A DNA stretch of 64,000 nt from Xanthomonas arboricola. Lineage in GTDB: Bacteria; Pseudomonadota; Gammaproteobacteria; Xanthomonadales; Xanthomonadaceae. Made by a program: the position numbers and the translations under genes. A model generated the notes under the pieces. It was not told the DNA's origin and made no database searches. It saw only the letters and a list, made by a program, of their open reading frames with translations. Numbering within the stretch: position 1 is the first letter of the stretch; every line of letters begins with the position of its first letter. The stretch is from the NCBI RefSeq assembly GCF_002940665.1, contig NZ_MIGY01000001.1, positions 496,001 through 560,000 of the forward strand, read 5' to 3'. Below, in pieces: positions 1 through 9,198 of this stretch.

Positions 1-33
1 CTGCGTCCACATCCCCTTTGAGTCTCCATTCCC

Positions 34-2433
34 ATGCACACCTCCAACGCACTCTCGCTTGCGATCTCGGTCGCACTCACCGTCTGTACGTTCGCTGCCA
101 GTGCGCAATCGCAGCCTGCCCAGCCGCAGAAAACCCTGGACACCCTGATCGTCACCGGCACGCGCGTCAGCGACCGCACGGTGGCCGAATCCGAATCGCC
201 GATCGACATCATCACCGAGCAGTCGCTGCAGGCCACCGGCGCCACCGACATCGCCACCGCGCTGGGCAAGCTGCTGCCGTCGCTGAACTTCCCGCGCCCG
301 GCGATCTCCGACGGCAACGATGCCGCACGCCCGGCCACGCTGCGCGGCCTGTCGCCGGATGCGGTGCTGGTGCTGGTCGACGGCAAGCGCTATCACACCT
401 CCTCCCTGATCAACTACAACCCGTATGTCGGCCGCGGCTCGGCACCGGCCGACCTGAACTCGCTGCCGATGTCGGCGATCGCGCGCATCGAAGTGCTGCG
501 TGACGGCGCCTCGGCCCAGTACGGCTCCGATGCGATCGCCGGCGTGGTCAATATCGTGCTCAAGCATGGCGCCGATACCGGCAGCAACAGCGTGTCGATC
601 AATGGCGGCATCATGGACAAGGGCGACGGCGAGCAGAACGGCATCGACGGCTCGGTCGGCCTGCCGTTCGGCGGCAGCGGCGGCGATGCCGCACCGGGCT
701 GGGTGCGGTTGTCGTGGAATTACCAGAACACCATGAGCACCAACCGCGGCGAGAACACCAACCGCGCCACCACCGTGCCGGGCACGCCCAATCCGGGCGG
801 TGTGCCCTACCAGCGCCACGGCGACCCGGCCTCCACGTTCTATCAGGGGCTGGCCGCATTCGGCTACGCGTTCTCGCCGAACCTGGAGCTGTACGGCCAT
901 CTCAGCATGAGCCGTCGCGAGGTCACCTCCAACGGCTATTACCGCGCGGCCGACAACACCGCGCGCAATGTGCAGGCGATCTACCCGAACGGCTTCCTGC
1001 CGCAGATCTACAACCCCACCAACGACCGCTCGGCCGTACTGGGTTTGAAGGGCAGCACCGAGAGCGAATGGAACTGGGACGTGTCGGCCACCTACGGCAA
1101 GAACGACATGACCTTCAACATCCTCAACAGCATCAACACCAACCTGTACTACACCACCGGCAGCTCGCCGACCAACTTCAATTCCGGCGGCTTCGAAACC
1201 GAACAGGGCACGATCAACCTGGACGTCAACAAGTCCTTCGACTGGGGCCTGGCGTATCCGGTCAACGTGGCCTTCGGCGCCGAGCATCGCCAGGACCGCT
1301 ACCAGATCACCGCCGGCTCGCCGGAGTCGTACTTCTTCGATCCCAATACCATCAATCCCGACGACGGCGCGCCGTATCCGGGCGGCGCACAGGTGTTCTC
1401 CGGTCTGGAGCCGACGGTGGCCGGCAAGTTCGGACGCCACAGCAATGCGGTCTACGCCAACCTGGAAGCGGACATCACCGACAAGCTGTCCGGCGGCATC
1501 GCCGGGCGCTACGAAAACTACAGCGATGCCGGCTCCACGCGTTCGGGCAAGCTGTCGGCGCGCTACGCCTTCAGCGACACCTTCTCGCTGCGCGGCACCA
1601 TCTCCAACGGCTTCCGCGCACCGTCGCTGGCCCAGCAGAACTACGCCTCGGTGGTGACGCTGATCCAGAACGGCGAGCTGGTGCAGGTCGGTACCTACCG
1701 CACCTCCGACCCGGTCGCGGTGGCGCTGGGCGCCGGCCCGCTGAGCCCGGAGAAATCCACCAACTACGGCCTGGGCGGTGTGTGGCAGCCGACCGCCAGT
1801 TTCACCTCCAGCCTGGACGTCTACCAGATCCGCATCTGGGACCAGATCCTGTATTCGGACCAGTTGCAGCTGGCGCAGCCGATCGGCCAGGTGGCCGCGG
1901 TGCAGTTCTTCGTCAACGGCGCCACCAGCCGCACCCGTGGCGTGGACTGGATCAACAGCTATCTCGCCGACCTGGGCAGCTACGGCAAGCTCAATCTCAG
2001 TGCAAGCGCCAACTACAACAAGACCACGATCCTGGAACTGTCCAACCCCAACTTCGGGCGCGCCAGCCAGGGCCTGCTCACCGACGCCACCCCGCGCACC
2101 AAGTACATGGCGGCGGCGGACTGGACGCTGGGCGGCTTTGCGCTCAACTTCAATGCCACCCGCTATGGATCGATCAAGCGCATCAGCGACCCGGCCGATG
2201 GCAGCCAGGACCAGACCTACGACGCGCGCTGGCTGTTGAACCTGGCTGCGAGCCAGACCTGGAACGCGTTCACCGTCACCGTGGGCGCGGACAACCTCAC
2301 CAATCAGTATCCGACCAAGGCGCAGCTGACCACCGCCTACGATGATCGCGCCGGCGGCCTGCAGTATTCGTCGCTGTCGCCGTTCGGCTTCAACGGCCGC
2401 TACTGGTACGGGCGGGTCACCTACCGGTTCTGA
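34..2433 (+). CDS. TonB-dependent outer-membrane receptor, ligand unknown
   Basis: This encodes a 799-residue outer-membrane receptor that would import a ligand using TonB energy. Seen: a signal peptide (about residues 1-25, ending ASAQS), a TonB-box-like segment LDTLIVTGTR near residue 36, a plug domain with LRGLSPDAVLVLVDGKRYH and the signature RIEVLRDGASAQYGSDAIAGVVNIV, and a C-terminal barrel ending YWYGRVTYRF with a terminal Phe. The ATG at 34 is preceded by only 33 bases of window, so the promoter is not visible. It is clearly paralogous to the receptor at 37843-40278, sharing the plug motifs and the final strand. A rho-independent terminator follows, so it ends its own transcript. The ligand cannot be read from sequence; no siderophore or vitamin genes adjoin it. 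Confidence 0.93.
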   Translation: MHTSNALSLAISVALTVCTFAASAQSQPAQPQKTLDTLIVTGTRVSDRTVAESESPIDIITEQSLQATGATDIATALGKLLPSLNFPRPAISDGNDAARPATLRGLSPDAVLVLVDGKRYHTSSLINYNPYVGRGSAPADLNSLPMSAIARIEVLRDGASAQYGSDAIAGVVNIVLKHGADTGSNSVSINGGIMDKGDGEQNGIDGSVGLPFGGSGGDAAPGWVRLSWNYQNTMSTNRGENTNRATTVPGTPNPGGVPYQRHGDPASTFYQGLAAFGYAFSPNLELYGHLSMSRREVTSNGYYRAADNTARNVQAIYPNGFLPQIYNPTNDRSAVLGLKGSTESEWNWDVSATYGKNDMTFNILNSINTNLYYTTGSSPTNFNSGGFETEQGTINLDVNKSFDWGLAYPVNVAFGAEHRQDRYQITAGSPESYFFDPNTINPDDGAPYPGGAQVFSGLEPTVAGKFGRHSNAVYANLEADITDKLSGGIAGRYENYSDAGSTRSGKLSARYAFSDTFSLRGTISNGFRAPSLAQQNYASVVTLIQNGELVQVGTYRTSDPVAVALGAGPLSPEKSTNYGLGGVWQPTASFTSSLDVYQIRIWDQILYSDQLQLAQPIGQVAAVQFFVNGATSRTRGVDWINSYLADLGSYGKLNLSASANYNKTTILELSNPNFGRASQGLLTDATPRTKYMAAADWTLGGFALNFNATRYGSIKRISDPADGSQDQTYDARWLLNLAASQTWNAFTVTVGADNLTNQYPTKAQLTTAYDDRAGGLQYSSLSPFGFNGRYWYGRVTYRF

Positions 2434-2479
2434 TCGGCGGTTCCGAGCGGACGTGCTGAGCCGCTCCCGCGTACACGCC

Positions 2480-2508
2480 AACACCGCCGATCACTCGGCG
2501 GTGTTTTT
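2480..2508 (+). terminator. Rho-independent terminator of the first receptor gene
   Basis: A perfect 11-bp stem (AACACCGCCGA / TCGGCGGTGTT) with a TCAC loop is followed by a T-run. It lies 47 bases after the stop codon of the TonB-dependent receptor. Confidence 0.9.
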
Positions 2509-2932
2509 CGTTGTGGGCATCTCGATTCGCGTGCATCGGATGCAGCATGCCGCCCGGGGAACCGCCACGCTCTCGATCTCGATCTCGAAATCCCGCAACA
2601 CCGTGCCCTTGGCCTGGATGAGGCGCGCGATCAGATCGTCGTCGCCATCGCAGCGAGGTTGCGCGCTCACGCCGTGGAAAGACGTGCCAACCGGTCGTAC
2701 GCAATGCTGGTCGCCTGCAGTTCTTCAACCGTCGTGCGCTGCGTGTCGCATCGCGTTAATCGAGCGCTGTGTAGTATGGACACCCGGCCAACCGGACCAG
2801 TACCGCGGTCCTGGTTTCCCCCGCGCCGGACTCCAGCCATGACCACGCAATGCCCACAGGCGACGCCCGGCGCAGTGCCGTCGGCTGGTCGCGCCCGCGA
2901 CGCTCTCTCGGACACTCTCACAACGGATTGGA
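2509..2932. other. Intergenic region, possible decayed small gene on the - strand
   Basis: No convincing gene is present in these 424 bases. On the minus strand two short open stretches in different frames look protein-like: TTVEELQATSIAYDRLARL (about 2670-2745) and DLIARLIQAKGTVLRDFEIE (about 2580-2640). Neither has a good start with a ribosome-binding site. They could be a frameshifted remnant of a small gene, but this is weak. The promoter of the downstream antiporter must also lie here. Confidence 0.3.
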
Positions 2933-4630
2933 ATGCATCACGACACCAGCCTCATCGACATCATCGCCGTCGGCCTCGCGGTCGCTTTCGTGCTGGGCAC
3001 GCTCGCACAGAAAGTGAAACTCTCGCCGCTGGTCGGCTATCTGCTGGCCGGCGTCTGCGTCGGGCCGTTCACGCCCGGCTTCGTGGCCGACCAGACCATG
3101 GCCAACCAGCTGTCCGAGCTGGGCGTGATGCTGCTGATGTTCGGCGTGGGCCTGCACTTCTCGCTCGACGATCTGATGGAAGTGAAATGGATCGCCATTC
3201 CGGGCGCGTTGGCGCAGATCGTGGTCGCCACGCTACTCGGCTGGGCGCTGGCCTGGAGCATGGGCTGGCCGTTGATGCATGGGCTGGTGTTCGGCCTGGC
3301 GCTGTCGGTGGCCAGTACCGTGGTGCTGCTGCGCGCACTGGAAGAGCGCCGCCTGCTGGAAACCCAGCGCGGCCGCATCGCGGTGGGCTGGCTGATCGTC
3401 GAAGACCTGGTGATGGTGATCGCGCTGGTGATGTTGCCGGCCCTGGCCGAGGTGCTTGGCACCGCCGCGCCGGCCGTGGCGCACGCGGGCGAGTCCACCT
3501 CGCTGCTGGCTGCGCTGGGCCTGACGCTGTTCAAGATGGTGGCGTTCGTGGCGGTGATGCTGGTGGTCGGGCGGCGGGTGATCCCGTGGTCGCTGGAAAA
3601 GGTCGCCGCCACCGGCTCGCGCGAGCTGTTCACCCTGGCCGTGCTCGGCATCGCGCTGGGCGTGGCGTTCCTGTCGGCCACGCTGTTCGGGGTGTCGTTC
3701 GCGCTGGGCGCGTTCTTCGCCGGCATGTTGCTGAAGGAATCGGAGCTCAGCCACAAGGCCGCCAGCGATTCGCTGCCGTTGCGCGATGCGTTCGCGGTGC
3801 TGTTCTTCGTCTCGGTGGGCATGCTGTTCGACCCGATGATCCTGGTCGAGCATCCGTGGCAGGTGCTGGCCACGTTCCTGACCGTGACCCTGGGCAAGTC
3901 GCTGGCCGCGTTCGTGATCGTGCGTGCGTTCGGCCACCCCACCGGCACCGCGCTGACCATTTCCACCAGCCTGGCGCAGATCGGCGAGTTCTCCTTCATC
4001 CTGGCCGGGCTGGGCGTACAGCTGGCGATCCTGCCAGAAACCGGGCGCGACCTGATCCTGGCCGGCGCGCTGTTGTCGATCATTGCCAACCCGTTCCTGT
4101 TCTCGTGGCTGGATCGCTGGCAGGCCCGGCAGGCGCAGGATGCGCCCGCCACGGTGGAACCGGAACTGCCGCCCGGCCCGCCGTTGCAACTGGACGGCCA
4201 TGCCATCGTGATCGGCTATGGCCGCGTCGGCAGCGCGCTGGCGCAGTTGCTGCGCAGTCGCGGCGTGCCGGTACTGGTGATCGACGACAACGGCGATCAC
4301 GTGGCCAAGGCACATGCGGCCGGCATTCCCGGCATCCGCGGCAGCGCGGCGGCCGACCGCGTACTGGCCGAAGCCCGCCCGGAACACGCCAAGATCGCGA
4401 TTCTGGCGATTCCGCAGCCGCTGGAAGCCGGCGAGGCGTTGGCCAAGTTGCGCGCGATCAACCCGTCGTTGACGCTGCTGGCACGCGCGCACAGCGATAC
4501 CGAGGTCAAGCACCTGCTCGAACACGGCGCCGACGGTGCGGTGCTGGCCGAACGCGAGCTGGCCTATTCGCTGGCCGAGATGGTGATGTCCACGCCGCCA
4601 TATCGGGCCTTGCGCGTGCCGGCGTCGTAA
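2933..4630 (+). CDS. ybaL: YbaL/Kef-type monovalent cation:proton antiporter
   Basis: The 565-residue product is a CPA2-family inner-membrane antiporter thought to exchange K+ or a similar cation for protons. The N-terminal two thirds (to about residue 400) are about a dozen hydrophobic helices. The family motifs SPLVGYLLAGVCVGPFTPGF (about 26-45) and LIVEDLVMV are present, as is SFALGAFFAGMLLKESELSH. The C-terminal part carries a TrkA-N/RCK NAD-binding fold, with GYGRVGS near residues 427-433. Start motif and overall length closely match E. coli YbaL (about 558 residues) and differ from KefB/KefC, which have other C-terminal ends. There is no ancillary KefF/KefG-type oxidoreductase next to it. 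The gene stands alone between two terminators, so it is probably monocistronic. Confidence 0.92.
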   Translation: MHHDTSLIDIIAVGLAVAFVLGTLAQKVKLSPLVGYLLAGVCVGPFTPGFVADQTMANQLSELGVMLLMFGVGLHFSLDDLMEVKWIAIPGALAQIVVATLLGWALAWSMGWPLMHGLVFGLALSVASTVVLLRALEERRLLETQRGRIAVGWLIVEDLVMVIALVMLPALAEVLGTAAPAVAHAGESTSLLAALGLTLFKMVAFVAVMLVVGRRVIPWSLEKVAATGSRELFTLAVLGIALGVAFLSATLFGVSFALGAFFAGMLLKESELSHKAASDSLPLRDAFAVLFFVSVGMLFDPMILVEHPWQVLATFLTVTLGKSLAAFVIVRAFGHPTGTALTISTSLAQIGEFSFILAGLGVQLAILPETGRDLILAGALLSIIANPFLFSWLDRWQARQAQDAPATVEPELPPGPPLQLDGHAIVIGYGRVGSALAQLLRSRGVPVLVIDDNGDHVAKAHAAGIPGIRGSAAADRVLAEARPEHAKIAILAIPQPLEAGEALAKLRAINPSLTLLARAHSDTEVKHLLEHGADGAVLAERELAYSLAEMVMSTPPYRALRVPAS

Positions 4631-4665
4631 CTGCGAGGCGGGATGAGGCAGCACCGCACGAAACG

Positions 4666-4695
4666 ACAACCCGCAGGCAGCGCCTGCGGGTTGTT
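4666..4695 (+). terminator. Rho-independent terminator after ybaL
   Basis: A 13-bp stem (ACAACCCGCAGGC / GCCTGCGGGTTGT) closed by a short loop, with a brief T-run after it, lies about 35 bases downstream of the ybaL stop. It insulates the iron locus that follows. Confidence 0.88.
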
Positions 4696-4783
4696 TGCTG
4701 CCTGCAGATGGTTCAGTGCGGAATGGCTCGCCATCCGCCAATGATCAAACTGCGACCAGGGCACCGAAAACTGCCCACCGAAT

Positions 4784-4802
4784 ACACTTGATAATCATTC
4801 CC
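4784..4802 (+). promoter_or_regulatory. Putative Fur box before the siderophore locus
   Basis: ACACTTGATAATCATTCCC matches the centre of the 19-bp Fur consensus (GATAATGATAATCATTATC): the core TGATAATCATT is exact and the outer arms are degraded. It ends 12 bases before the first start codon of the siderophore locus, where bound Fe-Fur would block initiation. Iron repression of this locus is known in Xanthomonas; the exact site is inferred here. Confidence 0.72.
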
Positions 4803-4814
4803 ATCCGGAGCAGG

Positions 4815-5606
4815 ATGAGCGCCCGTTCCCCTACGGCCTCAGCCATGACGCTTGCGGTTGGCGTTCTCAATGCAGTGCCAAGCGTGCAGCTGTGCGAGCT
4901 GCTGGGCCGCATCGGCTACGGCTTCGTGGTGCTCGATCTGGAACACGTGTTGCGCGCTCCCGACGAACTGGAGCACGCCATCCGTGCCTGCGAGCTGTCC
5001 GGCTGCGAGGCCTGGGTGCGCGTGCCGGAAGTGGACGAAAAACTGATCGGTCGCGTGCTGGATGCCGGCGCGCGCGGCATCGTGATTCCACGCGCCGAAT
5101 CGGCCGCGCAACTGGCCGCTGCCATCTCTGCCGCACGGTTCCCGCCACTGGGCCGGCGCGGCATCACCGGCGGGCGCGTCACCGGCTTCGGCAACGTCGA
5201 TCTGCCTACCTACATCGCGCAGGCCAATCGCACTATCCGCATCGTGCCGATGATCGAAAGCGCGGCCGGCATCGCGGCATTGCCCGAGCTGCTTGCGCTG
5301 CCCGGCGTGGCCTTGGTGATGGAAGGCGCACTGGATCTGGCGCTGGATCTGGGCCTGGGCCCGCAACCGACCCATCCACAGGTGTGGCAGCTGCTGCTGC
5401 AACTGCATGCGCAGTGCGCTGCGGCCAACGTGCCGTTCTGCCCCAATCCGCGCACCGATGCGCAACGCGCGCACTGGCTGCAACAGCCGGATTTGCGCTG
5501 GCTGCTTGCCGGCGAAGACCGCGCGCTGATTCAACGCGCACTGCGCGGTCACCTGGCCACCTTCGCTGCGCCCACGCCGCCACCCGTCTGCAGGAGCACG
5601 CCGTAG
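4815..5606 (+). CDS. HpcH/HpaI aldolase-fold protein, SbnG-like (putative citrate synthase for siderophore)
   Basis: This 263-residue protein belongs to the HpcH/HpaI metal-dependent aldolase family. Family motifs seen, in order, are VVLDLEH, VRVPE, GIVIPRAES, LGRRGITGGR, VPMIESAAGI and MEGALDLALDLGL. The Glu of IES and the Asp of DLAL correspond to the metal-ligand positions. In Staphylococcus aureus the family member SbnG makes citrate from oxaloacetate and acetyl-CoA for staphyloferrin B. The siderophore predicted here also contains citrate, so the same role is inferred. ATG 4815 is chosen because GGAGCAGG lies just upstream; an inner ATG at 4845 is possible. It is the first gene after the Fur box. 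Its stop codon directly abuts the receptor start, so the two are co-translated. A generic hydroxy-acid aldolase activity cannot be excluded. Confidence 0.8.
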   Translation: MSARSPTASAMTLAVGVLNAVPSVQLCELLGRIGYGFVVLDLEHVLRAPDELEHAIRACELSGCEAWVRVPEVDEKLIGRVLDAGARGIVIPRAESAAQLAAAISAARFPPLGRRGITGGRVTGFGNVDLPTYIAQANRTIRIVPMIESAAGIAALPELLALPGVALVMEGALDLALDLGLGPQPTHPQVWQLLLQLHAQCAAANVPFCPNPRTDAQRAHWLQQPDLRWLLAGEDRALIQRALRGHLATFAAPTPPPVCRSTP

Positions 5607-7739
5607 ATGTCGACGTTCCGTTTCCACACCCTGACCATCGCCATCGCTGCGGCCGCCCTGACCCTGCCGCCGCTGGCATCCGCCGTCGAGTCGCCGGACG
5701 CGGCGGCCACCGATACGCAAACACCGATCCGCGTACTGGACGCGATCCAGGTGCAGGGCAGTCTGCTCGGGCGTTCCAAACCCGACGACGTGCAGCGCTA
5801 TGCCGGCAGCCGCCAGGTGATCGACCGCGAGCAACTGCGCAATGGCGGCAACCGCTCGCTGGACGATGCCTTGCAGCGCGTGCCGGGCATCAAGATCTTC
5901 GACGAGACCGGTACCGGCGCGTTGCCGCAGCTGATGCTGCGCGGCCTGTACGAAAGCCGCAGCGGCCGCGTGCAGGTGCTCGAAGACGGCATTCCGCTGG
6001 CACTGGCGCCATATGGACAGACCAGCCTGTCGTTGTTTCCGGTGGGGCTGAACCAGATCGACCGCATCGATATCGTGCGCGGTGGCGCGGCCGTGCAGTA
6101 CGGGCCGAACAACGTCGGCGGGGTGATCAATCTGGTCAGCAAGGAGATCCCAAGCCAATGGAGTACCACGCTGGCGCACAAGGTCACCGCCGGCGGCCAG
6201 GGCCAGTTTCTGCAGGACAGCGCGCTCAGCAGCGGCGGCTACCTTACCGACAACCTCGGCCTGCAGGTCGATGCCAATCGCACCTACGGAGAGTACTGGC
6301 GCGCGCACAGCGATACCGACATCAGCAATCTGCGCGTGCGTGCGGAGTGGTGGCTGGACGACACCAAGTTGCTCAAGGCCAGCGTGCAACGCTACCTGGT
6401 CGACATGGATCTGGCCGGCGCGCTCAGCCCGGACGATTACCGGCGCGACCCGCGCCAGTCCACCCGCCCGCTGGACAGCTTCAATGGCCGTACCACGCGT
6501 GCGTCGTTGGGGTATGAGCAGCTGTTCGGAGACTGGGGTCCGTTGAAAGATGTTCGGTTGTCTTGGACCAACTTCAGCGCGCGCAGCAGCCGCAACTTCA
6601 TCGTCGGCATGCGCCAGGCCGCCACCGAAACCTGGCGTTCGGACCTGCCGCCGCAACTGCGCCAGACCGCACCGCGCGACTTCCGCGTGGTCGGCAGCGA
6701 GCCGCGGCTGAGCTGGAGCATGGGCGATGCCGGTGGCGTGCGTCAGCAGTGGACCGCTGGCGTGCGTGCGGTGAACGAGGACATCGACTTTTTGGTCGGC
6801 AATCTGCGCCTGCGCGATGGCCTGTTCACCAGCGTGCGTGACTGGCAGTTCGAAGACCGCGCCCTGGCCGCCTACGTCAGCAATGCGATCACCCTGCCCG
6901 ACGAACGCCTGACCATCACCCCGGGCCTGCGCTACGAGCGGTTGGATTCGCGCTATTTCAATCGCGCCACCGGCCTGCGTACGCGCAACCAGACCCGCGA
7001 TGTCTTGCCGGGGTTGACGGTCGGCTTCCAGGCCAACGCACACTGGTTCTTCTACGCGGACGGGCAGCGCTCGCTGCGTGCGCCGCAGGTCACCCAGATC
7101 ATCTTCGGCAACAACCTGGATGCCGAACTGGCGTGGAACTACGAAGCCGGCACGCGCTACCAGCCCAACGACCGCACCCGCATCCAGCTCGGTGCGTATC
7201 TGATCGATTTCGATCAGCAGATCCAGCTGGACAACACCACGCGCGTGTTCCGCAACCTCGGCAAGACCCGCCATCAAGGCGGCGAGCTGGAACTGCAATG
7301 GAGCCCGGAGAACCTGCGCGCGCTCACCCTCAACGCCGGTTATGCGTATCTGGATGCCAGCCAGGAATCGGGCGCATTCCGCGGGCTGCGCGTGCCGTAT
7401 ACCTCGCGCAACCAGATCACCCTGGGCGGCAACTACACGCTCGGTCACACCACTGTCGCACTGTCGAGCTACTACTTCAGCAAGGCCTACAGTGATGCGG
7501 CAAACACCGTGCAGGAGAACGCGGTCGCCTCGGTCGGCGAGTTGCCGTCGTACTGGGTGTGGAACACGCAGGTAAGCCATACCCTGTTCGAACGCGACGG
7601 ACAAAAGTTCAGCGCGTCGCTGGCGATCAACAACCTGTTCGATCGGCAGTACTGGTTCCGCGGTGTGGATACCAGCCCGTGGGGCCGCCAGGCCGCGCCG
7701 TCGCGCACCGTCACCGCCGGGCTGGAGTACACGTTTTAG
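5607..7739 (+). CDS. xsuA: TonB-dependent siderophore (xanthoferrin-type) receptor
   Basis: The 710-residue outer-membrane receptor probably recaptures the ferric siderophore made by the following genes. It has a cleavable signal peptide (residues 1 to about 28, ending LASA). A TonB-box region, IRVLDAIQVQGSLL, lies near residues 41-54. The plug carries ALQRVPGIKIFDETG and RIDIVRGGAAVQYGPNNVGG, and a beta barrel ends in GLEYTF. The fold is FecA-like, as in receptors for carboxylate siderophores. The ATG follows the aldolase-like gene's TAG with zero spacing. In Xanthomonas the receptor linked to the xss operon is called xsuA; the symbol is assigned from this context. A 9-bp-stem hairpin at 7765-7790 separates it from the biosynthetic genes. 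Confidence 0.88.
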   Translation: MSTFRFHTLTIAIAAAALTLPPLASAVESPDAAATDTQTPIRVLDAIQVQGSLLGRSKPDDVQRYAGSRQVIDREQLRNGGNRSLDDALQRVPGIKIFDETGTGALPQLMLRGLYESRSGRVQVLEDGIPLALAPYGQTSLSLFPVGLNQIDRIDIVRGGAAVQYGPNNVGGVINLVSKEIPSQWSTTLAHKVTAGGQGQFLQDSALSSGGYLTDNLGLQVDANRTYGEYWRAHSDTDISNLRVRAEWWLDDTKLLKASVQRYLVDMDLAGALSPDDYRRDPRQSTRPLDSFNGRTTRASLGYEQLFGDWGPLKDVRLSWTNFSARSSRNFIVGMRQAATETWRSDLPPQLRQTAPRDFRVVGSEPRLSWSMGDAGGVRQQWTAGVRAVNEDIDFLVGNLRLRDGLFTSVRDWQFEDRALAAYVSNAITLPDERLTITPGLRYERLDSRYFNRATGLRTRNQTRDVLPGLTVGFQANAHWFFYADGQRSLRAPQVTQIIFGNNLDAELAWNYEAGTRYQPNDRTRIQLGAYLIDFDQQIQLDNTTRVFRNLGKTRHQGGELELQWSPENLRALTLNAGYAYLDASQESGAFRGLRVPYTSRNQITLGGNYTLGHTTVALSSYYFSKAYSDAANTVQENAVASVGELPSYWVWNTQVSHTLFERDGQKFSASLAINNLFDRQYWFRGVDTSPWGRQAAPSRTVTAGLEYTF

Positions 7740-7764
7740 GGCTTCGGCCCGGCACATGCCGTAA

Positions 7765-7790
7765 CGACCGACGTACAGGGGCGTCGGTCG
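7765..7790 (+). promoter_or_regulatory. Intercistronic hairpin between receptor and biosynthetic genes
   Basis: A perfect 9-bp stem (CGACCGACG / CGTCGGTCG) with an 8-base loop starts 26 bases after the receptor stop. There is no T-run, so it looks more like an mRNA-processing, stability or partial-attenuation element than a full terminator. It is the only large gap (232 bases) inside an otherwise overlapping operon. Confidence 0.5.
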
Positions 7791-7971
7791 GCTGACGGCA
7801 ACGGCGCTCGCATTGGCGAGCACCGCAGACGACACGGCGTGCATGACGCACGTCTCCCTGCCGCAGCATGCGGCATGCGATCACCATATCGCAGGCCACC
7901 CAACGCCCCGCGGCGCCAGGCAGCCCGTTTCAGTACCGGTTTTTCCACCGTCCTGTTGAACGAGAGCTGCC

Positions 7972-9198
7972 ATGACTGCGACATCCGCTGCACCGTTGGT
8001 GATCCTCACCCATGTCTGCCATCCGGCCATCACCGAAGGGTTTCTTCCGGCCGCGCATGCGCTCGGCCTGCCGGTGTGGCTGCTGACCGACCACCGACTC
8101 GATCACCTCGGCCATTTCCGCGAGCATCCGGCGCATGCACCGCAACGGGTGATCGAATGCGATGTGTTCAATCCGCTCGGCGTGCTGGATGTGCTGCACG
8201 ACGCCGGTGTGTCGCCGCGCGCGGTGTTCAGCAACAGCGATCATCTGCAGACCAGCACTGCGCTGGTCGCGGCGGGTCTTGACCTGCCCGGCAAGGACTG
8301 GCAGGTCTGCTACGCGGCCAAGAACAAGGCGGCGATGCGTCAGCGCCTGCGTGCACGTGGGCTGCCGTCGCCGTGGTTCTGCACGCTGGCGCCGGGCGCC
8401 GCACTGCCGGCCGACACGCCGTGGCCGGTGGTGGCCAAACCGCGCGAGGGCGTGGCCAGCCTGGACGTGCGCCACTGTGCAGATGCCGCGCAGCTGCAGG
8501 CCTATCTGGACGATGTGTGGCAGCGCCATCCGCAGCGCACCGTGCTGCTGGAAGGCATGCTGGGAGGCGCGCTGTTTACGCTGGAAACGCTGGGCGACGG
8601 CCATACGTTGCAGGCGCTGGGCGGCTTCAAGGTGCGCTTGTCACCGCCGCCGCACTTCGTGGAATGCGAGGCGCAGTGGGATGCCCGCGTGGACACGCCG
8701 GTGATTGCGCAGGCGCTGCAACAGCTGCGCAGCTTCGGGGTCGGCTTCGGGCTGTGCCATAGCGAATTCATCCTCACCAGCGACGGCCCGGTGCTGGTGG
8801 AGATCAACTACCGCAGCATCGGCGACCGCCGCGAGTTCCTGCTCGACGACATGTTCGGCAGGCAGTGGTTTACCGCCGCGCTGGCGCCGCATCTGGGCCT
8901 GCCGCTGCCGCAGCTGCGCTGCGATCGCGCCCATGCCTTGCTGCGTTACTACGTCGCCGCGCAGGACGGCGAGCTGGTGACCGCCAGCGAAGATCGCCGC
9001 CACCACGATGCGCATAGCGATGTGCACTACCGGCGCATGCGCGCACCCGGCGAGCGTATCCGCCTGAGCCATTCCAACAAGGATTACCTGGGTGTGCTGA
9101 GCGCGGTGGCCAGCGATGCACAGGCGCTGCAACAGGCGGTGGTGCATGCCGAAGCGGGGCTGCAGTGGCGGATCGATGGCGCGGAGCTGCGCGCATGA
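7972..9198 (+). CDS. ATP-grasp ligase of siderophore biosynthesis (PvsA-like)
   Basis: The 408-residue cytosolic protein has ATP-grasp features: a nucleotide-binding stretch PVVAKPREGVAS near residues 154-165, an acidic segment VLLEGMLGG, and the metal-binding VLVEINYRS near residue 275. ATP-grasp ligases form amide bonds via acyl-phosphates. The homologous first gene of the Vibrio vibrioferrin operon, pvsA, is proposed to join a small building block such as alanine onto the citrate backbone. Position and order match exactly: PvsA, B, C, D, E. Its TGA overlaps the next gene's ATG (ATGA at 9195). In Xanthomonas the operon is called xss, but the letter for each gene is not assigned here because the correspondence is uncertain. 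Confidence 0.85.
   Translation: MTATSAAPLVILTHVCHPAITEGFLPAAHALGLPVWLLTDHRLDHLGHFREHPAHAPQRVIECDVFNPLGVLDVLHDAGVSPRAVFSNSDHLQTSTALVAAGLDLPGKDWQVCYAAKNKAAMRQRLRARGLPSPWFCTLAPGAALPADTPWPVVAKPREGVASLDVRHCADAAQLQAYLDDVWQRHPQRTVLLEGMLGGALFTLETLGDGHTLQALGGFKVRLSPPPHFVECEAQWDARVDTPVIAQALQQLRSFGVGFGLCHSEFILTSDGPVLVEINYRSIGDRREFLLDDMFGRQWFTAALAPHLGLPLPQLRCDRAHALLRYYVAAQDGELVTASEDRRHHDAHSDVHYRRMRAPGERIRLSHSNKDYLGVLSAVASDAQALQQAVVHAEAGLQWRIDGAELRA

Noticed and set aside
4839-7844. 1001-residue open frame on the - strand across the SbnG-like gene and receptor
   Set aside because: It is antisense to two well-supported genes; its composition (Arg/Ala/Gln/His-rich, no domain motif) is what stop-poor GC-rich antisense frames look like.
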